The notes under the pieces were generated by a model that was not told where the DNA came from, did not search any database, and saw only the letters and a list, made by a program, of their open reading frames with translations. Shown here piece by piece: positions 59,640-64,000 of a stretch of DNA of 64,000 bases. Numbering within the stretch: position 1 is the first letter of the stretch; each line of letters begins with the position of its first letter. A program made the position numbers and the translations under genes. The stretch comes from Chlorokybus atmophyticus (lineage: Eukaryota > Streptophyta > Chlorokybophyceae > Chlorokybales > Chlorokybaceae): contig RHPI01000026.1 in assembly GCA_009103225.1 (NCBI GenBank), forward strand, positions 696,465 through 760,464, read 5' to 3'.

Positions 59640-61700
59640 CTCTGGGCTGATCAAAGTCTATCCGAAACAACTGCGGGCAGCAATATGCTACCTGTGAAAC
59701 AACCGTTTAAGTTACATGACAACTTGCCATATGTGCATTGTGTACACATGTACACGCATATGCTACAATGGTGGTTATAGAAATTCAAAGAGACTACCTA
59801 TATTGTGCAAGTCATGGGAATTCGGGTGGTATCCACCTTCACCGGCAATAACTTCGGTGACCTTTGAGCCTCCAAACCCTGCAGCTGTGGGAACTTCACA
59901 TTCTTCCAAGTTGCTTGAACGTCGCGTAGCTCTTGACGCGTGAAGGTGAAAGGGGCCGGGGGCTTCACTACCACCTCGTTACCTTTGGTATCAATATTCT
60001 TCACAAGCCACAAGTCAACGCGCTTGTCTATCTCCATCAGCTCATACCTTCCTCGAAGGTAATCACCTGCGACAACCCACAGGTTGATCAATAATGATGA
60101 ATACCAACACTATGTTCTAATTGTGTTTGCATACCAGCTTTGCCGGTTAGGAGGTGTAAAAGCCGGCGTACGGTGTTGGCAATGCAATGCATATGGTCGA
60201 TGATGTGTCCGGGGACTTCATGCCAGTACGGTAATTGCTCAAAGGGAGAGAGGCCTTTGATGCCTTTGTTCTTCCACTCCTCTACTTTTCTAGGGTCGCC
60301 TTGTCCTTGCTCACATCTCTCCACGCATGTTCCGAGCAATAGACAACATCATCAGTGCTTCCACGGACGCTCGAATGCAACACGCATTTATGCCAGGCTT
60401 GCACACATATGTGGTGAAAGACAATTGATCAGTAGATTTGACAACTCACCTCCAAAGAAACATCTTCTTTGCTCAAAGTTGCATGTGGCGGCCGTTCTTC
60501 TGGTGGGCCAAAGCTCTCATCATGTCGATATGGATGATCAAGTGGCAAGAATCGACGGTGCCCAACCATCACCGTCTTCGACAACTATGAGCTGTGCTCG
60601 GCCTTGAAAGCATCACCGCAAACCACACAGCAAACTTTTCCTTGCACCTGACGTTTCGCGCATTTTCCAAAGCCGGGGCAGTCGTGCAGGCAGCAAAGTA
60701 GGATGGCTTTCAGAAGAAACTTGAAAGGTTGGTTCGGTGTGCGTTCAATGCTGTCTACAATTGGTGCACCCCTCCACAACTGCTTGAGTTCGCTAACCAA
60801 AGGCTGAATGTAGGTGCTGATATGCTTGGGCTCGTTGGGTCCTGCAAAACAAGCTCAGCAGACAAAAACGAGTATAAAAACGCTGCTCATATGCGCAATA
60901 TCAACATAACAAGCTAATATATCCACATGTACATTTAATAAGTGTATGATGTCCGCTACATTGCACATCAACAGACTAGATTAGTGCACCTGGTATGATG
61001 CCAACGGTTCACAAGAAGTTCTTGTTGAACACCAACGAAGGCGGGAGGTTTACGCAGAAGACGGTGAGTGGCCACATGCTGTAGTTGCTTTGCGCGGAGG
61101 AGCCTTTCTTGAAGGGGTTGACGCCATCGGTTGTGAACCCCAACCGCAAGTGGCGTGTATCACGAAAGTCGGTGTAGAGCTGTTCCACATGCGACCAGCA
61201 TTGTGAGTCGTACATTGCGCGCATCCACTCGTCTTGTGAGCGATGCTCCGCGTGATAGGTCACGTGTGAGGCAAAAGCCTCCAATCTAATTGCTCGCTGC
61301 AGACGTGGAATCAGTGGAAAGTAGCGGAACACTTTCCGAGGCCTCCTTTTTTTCTTCTTGCGAGTTTGACCCTGGTCAAAACTCTCCTTGTATCTAAGTC
61401 ACAACAAGAATGATGACAGATCAGCGGTGCAATTATGCGAATGTCTTTGAGCCTTGACCATAGATGTATTACAAAGGATTTTATTACCTGTCAGCCTGAC
61501 AGTGTGGGCAAGTGTCAAGATCGTTGTTTGCTTCGTCAAACAAGCAGCAGTCATTTGGGCAGGCGTGGATGATCCTAAGAGGCAGCTCCAGATATTGTAA
61601 TCTTACCAGCAGCTTTGCTTTGCTTGTGGGTATGTCGTAGTCCGGGAGTTTCTTTTGAGTCAAACTCAGTAAGCTAGACAATGACTTGGTGCTTCAATTG
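59640..61700 (-). pseudogene. TNP2-type CACTA transposase
   Basis: Minus strand, exon-like blocks: LPDYDIPTSKAKLLVRLQYL and IIHACPNDCCLFDEANNDLD with CPHCQADR (61681-61484); FRYFPLIPRLQRAIRLEAFA, HLRLGFTTDGVNPFKKGSSA and SMWPLTVFCVNLPPSLVF (61332-61009); ISTYIQPLVSELKQLWRGAP, KAILLCCLHDCPGFGKCAKR and VCCVVCGD (about 60830-60590); MVGHRRFLPLDHPYRHDESF and ATLSKEDVSLE (about 60580-60450); GIKGLSPFEQLPYWHEVPGH and IIDHMHCIANTVRRLL (60339-60130); a tail to about 59798. These match the conserved order of En/Spm TNP2. The blocks are separated by intron-like gaps, some with plausible splice sites, but frame breaks and the N gap prevent a complete model, so it may be only recently inactive. Confidence 0.85.
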
Positions 61701-62092
61701 CTCCGGCACCCAAGCTCTAGCAATAGAGTCAATGCCATCTCCACACTGAGCTCTGGATTTGTGCTCAGTGGCTCCATGGCATAGGTAGAAACATCCTCTA
61801 AGAGCTCATCAAGCTGGTTATCGACCAGCTATAAACAATCAGCGTCTTCCTCCTCCCGTGACAACTGCAGCTGGGCCGTGCATGGCACCGGAGAAGCCTC
61901 TTCATCTCCCATGTCAAGTTGGACATGACCGACATCTTCATGTGCTGACTGTTGGGCCGCGCATGGCTCCTGAGGAGCGTCTTGACCACCTGTATCCAGC
62001 TGCAAATGACCAACACTTTTGTGTGACAAGTTGGGTCTCTGAAAAATGCTGGCTCTGAGAGAACAACTAGGTTTTGCTGTACACATGGTCAC
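61701..62092 (-). pseudogene. N-terminal acidic part of the CACTA transposase
   Basis: The minus strand has two copies of a repeat of the form VGHxQLDxG-xxA-xxPCxAQ (HLQLDTGGQDAPQEPCAAQQ and HVQLDMGDEEASPVPCTAQL), then acidic REEEDADC and DNQLDELLEDVSTYAMEPLS. It precedes the zinc-binding start of TNP2 and is broken by stops near 61830 and 61690. Confidence 0.5.
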
Positions 62093-62282
62093 ATGCGCAC
62101 ACGCTTACGCTCCTGCACTTCACTCATTCATGCGCTCACGCTCACACGCACGAACACTTGTATGCTTGTGCACAGACCATCAGTCATTCAGCACGCATGC
62201 AGCAGCCACACAAGCACACGCGCATACAGTTAGGCTGTCAACTTGACGACTGATGGTTGCAGCGAGCCAGAAGCCAGTCATC

Positions 62283-64000
62283 ATGAGCAACAAGGTCGAT
62301 TCTCCCACCGATAAGCATATTGGCAAGCTGGTGAAAGCGTTTGAGAAGCATTAAAAGCAGCGGCAGAGGCACTCTGCAAGCAACAGTTCACTTGCTTGTA
62401 GTGTGTGAGCATGCTGTGAAGCATGCTGGTTTGTTGGTCTCGTTGTTGTTTGTGGATGTTGCAGGTAAGGAAGTCAAGGAGGACGACAACGCCAAAGCCT
62501 CCGATGAAAGGGATGAAAGGGAAAAGAGCTGGCGCAGGAGCACACGGTAGGTTGCATTGTGTTTGCACATGTCTAACCAACATAGCTACCAATAGTTGCT
62601 GTCTGACAGTTGAGGAAGAGGCTGAGGGCCGAGTTAGGGACCATCACCCCGTACACATTCAAAGATGATGTGGACTACGGCAAGGGAGTCCGGGTAAGCA
62701 TGGGCATTTGGCATTGGGCAATCGCAAAGCTACTATGCATGTTTACTTCCTTCTGGTGTGCAGAAGGAAGTCAAGCGCTTTGTAGATTGTATGTACATCC
62801 AGCTCGGCACCAGGTGGACGCACATCCCTCCAGGCAGAAGGGACATGTTGGAGAACTAAGTACATCACACATTAAACATTAGGCTTGTATCTAAGTGCTC
62901 ATGCATACATGCTTCTATGTATGACAGGGCCTTGCAGCTTTATTTCCCCAAGTGGAGTGCGGCGAAGCTTTGAGAAGAGGCTTCATGCAAGTTATCGCAG
63001 CTGAAGTATACCGCCAAGCGGGTAAGTTTAGATCCAACATCTACATGTTGTTTCAGTATAAGCATATGTCAAGTCTTTCCATGTGTGCACATAGTGCAAA
63101 GACAAAGGCAGAAAATGCAGCGGAGGGAAAGATCGACAAACGCAAGTTGAAGAGAAAGAAGGTTGTTAGCGTGGGTGTGCGCATGCGTCCGTGCGCGCGC
63201 GCGCGCATGCGTGCGCGTGCATGCATGCGTGCGTGTAGTCAGCAGTTACTAATTTGAGTGTATGTGCAGCCCGCAGCACCATCCAAAGAAAGCGAGACTC
63301 AAGGAAGGGCATACAAAAACAAGGTCAGAATGTTAGCTACAATGTCCATGCAGATATTGAAATTGCTGCTGTTGCTGTCTATTTTATCCATTTTTGTCTA
63401 GTTTAAGTAGCTCAAGGTATGGCTGCCTGACCCGTCCCAATGTGTTGCTCACTAACCTAACCAATGCTTTTGGTCGTAGGTCACAGCCAAAGACTTTGTG
63501 GACGATGAGGCCAGACAAGGCCTTAACAACACTAACGACAATGAGGAGGACGAGGAGGAAGACGACGATGGCGGTGGCGATGAGGAGGCCTCCAAGGAAA
63601 AGGCCACCGCTGAACAGGTGCATGCATTGATGATGTAAGGTTTTGTATATACATCAAACAATGCAATTGCATTTTCATTTATGCTGAGTAGATTCCCAAA
63701 GGGAAGGCAGCACGCGAGAAGGCTGCACGCGAGAAGGCTGCATGCGCGAAGGCAGCACGCGAGAAGACAGCATGCGAGAAGGCAGCCAAAGAGAAGGCAG
63801 CCGAAGAGAAGGCAGCCAAGGAGAAGGCAGCCAAGGAGAAGGCGGCCGCGAGCAAGTCAGACAAGGACAAGGTAGTGGGTCAACACCTGTAGTGCTTTTA
63901 CCCACCTACATCTTGCAAACATCATGTGTAACAGTCCAAGGTATTGCTGCCTAAGTCGTGGCAATCTGTTATTTATTAAATTGGTCAACGGTTCGGGTCA
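62283..64000 (+). CDS. Lys/Ala-rich charged protein, 5' part only
   Basis: Exons that join best: 62283-62322 (GC donor G|GCAAGC), 62465-62546, 62615-62693, 62764 to about 62787 (or longer), about 62946-63021, 63090s-63160, about 63270-63320, about 63480-63619 and about 63692-63872; the gene leaves the window. The protein begins [20 protein letters not shown], continues [20 protein letters not shown] and [28 protein letters not shown], a basic stretch ([12 protein letters not shown]), an acidic run ([20 protein letters not shown]) and about ten repeats of KAA(R/K/E)E (63700-63850) that should form a charged helix. Likely nuclear or nucleolar by composition, but no domain is recognised. Exons 4-6 are uncertain. 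Confidence 0.55.
63692..63858 (+). repeat. 15-bp GAGAAGGCAGC(C/A) coding repeats
   Basis: About ten imperfect 15-base units encode Lys-Ala-Ala-(Arg/Lys/Glu)-Glu within the last visible exon of the Lys/Ala-rich gene. Confidence 0.85.

Larger units (their letters stand above)
57302..62090 (-). mobile_element. Degenerate CACTA (En/Spm) DNA transposon
   Basis: Minus-strand coding remnants of a TNP2 transposase (about 61700-59640) and a C-terminal DUF4216-like part (58790-57891) lie in the usual CACTA order. A CACTA motif (57302-57306, CACTACAAAC) sits at the 3' side next to AT-rich sequence and may be that terminus. I did not find a convincing matching terminus or three-base target duplication on the right, so the limits are provisional. 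Confidence 0.65.

Noticed and set aside
62393-62400. TTGTAGTG as the right terminus of the CACTA element
   Set aside because: It lies in the first intron of the Lys/Ala-rich gene, the flanking three bases do not match the left side, and eight bases can match by chance.

Overview
The window is nuclear DNA of a eukaryote, most likely a green alga or another plastid-bearing protist. The genes are split into many short exons with GT-AG introns and a few GC-AG introns. One gene encodes a gamma-tocopherol methyltransferase (vitamin E synthesis in plastids) and another a plastid-type rhomboid protease. Chlorophyte-style TGTAA motifs follow two stop codons (3707 and 31549). Introns and spacers are full of TG/CA and TGCA microsatellites. 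I cannot name the species.

Gene-bearing part (1-34300). A secreted right-handed beta-helix protein (937-3659, +) is followed by a debris zone (4640-7110) made of degenerate repeats, a 172-bp inverted pair and copied pieces of nearby genes. Then come gamma-tocopherol methyltransferase (7852-10361, -), a rhomboid protease (11259-12941, -) and, divergently, an 18-exon TTLL12-like protein with a leucine-rich-repeat section (13782-18895, +). A repeat block (19300-22400) holds tRNA-derived SINE-like units and a 129-bp satellite. Next are a C2H2 zinc finger/coiled-coil gene whose first intron contains a (CT)n array of about 1.9 kb (22550-27001, +), UDP-glucuronate decarboxylase (28428-31353, +) and, convergently, a protein joining a PD-(D/E)XK nuclease-like domain to a protein kinase (32006-34260, -), a layout known from Crinkler-type effectors.

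Transposon-dominated part (34300-64000). A decayed Ty3/gypsy element on the minus strand (about 36600-53400) carries gag, protease, a cytosine-C5 DNA methyltransferase domain, reverse transcriptase/RNase H, and an integrase ending in a PHD finger. It is split by a nested stack of Ty1/copia elements (39482-47310), several with primer-binding sites matching the initiator tRNA-Met anticodon arm. Further right are an unprocessed pseudogene copy of the decarboxylase (55020-57130, +), a decayed CACTA (En/Spm, TNP2) transposon (about 57300-62090, -) and the 5' part of a Lys/Ala-rich host gene running off the end (62283-, +).

The host genes do not form a pathway. Recurrent themes are segmental copying of host exons into intergenic debris (decarboxylase, tocopherol methyltransferase and beta-helix gene pieces) and nested retroelements. 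The most notable finding is the methyltransferase- and PHD-bearing gypsy element; the nuclease-kinase gene is second. Exon limits were set by hand from splice consensus and reading-frame continuity.
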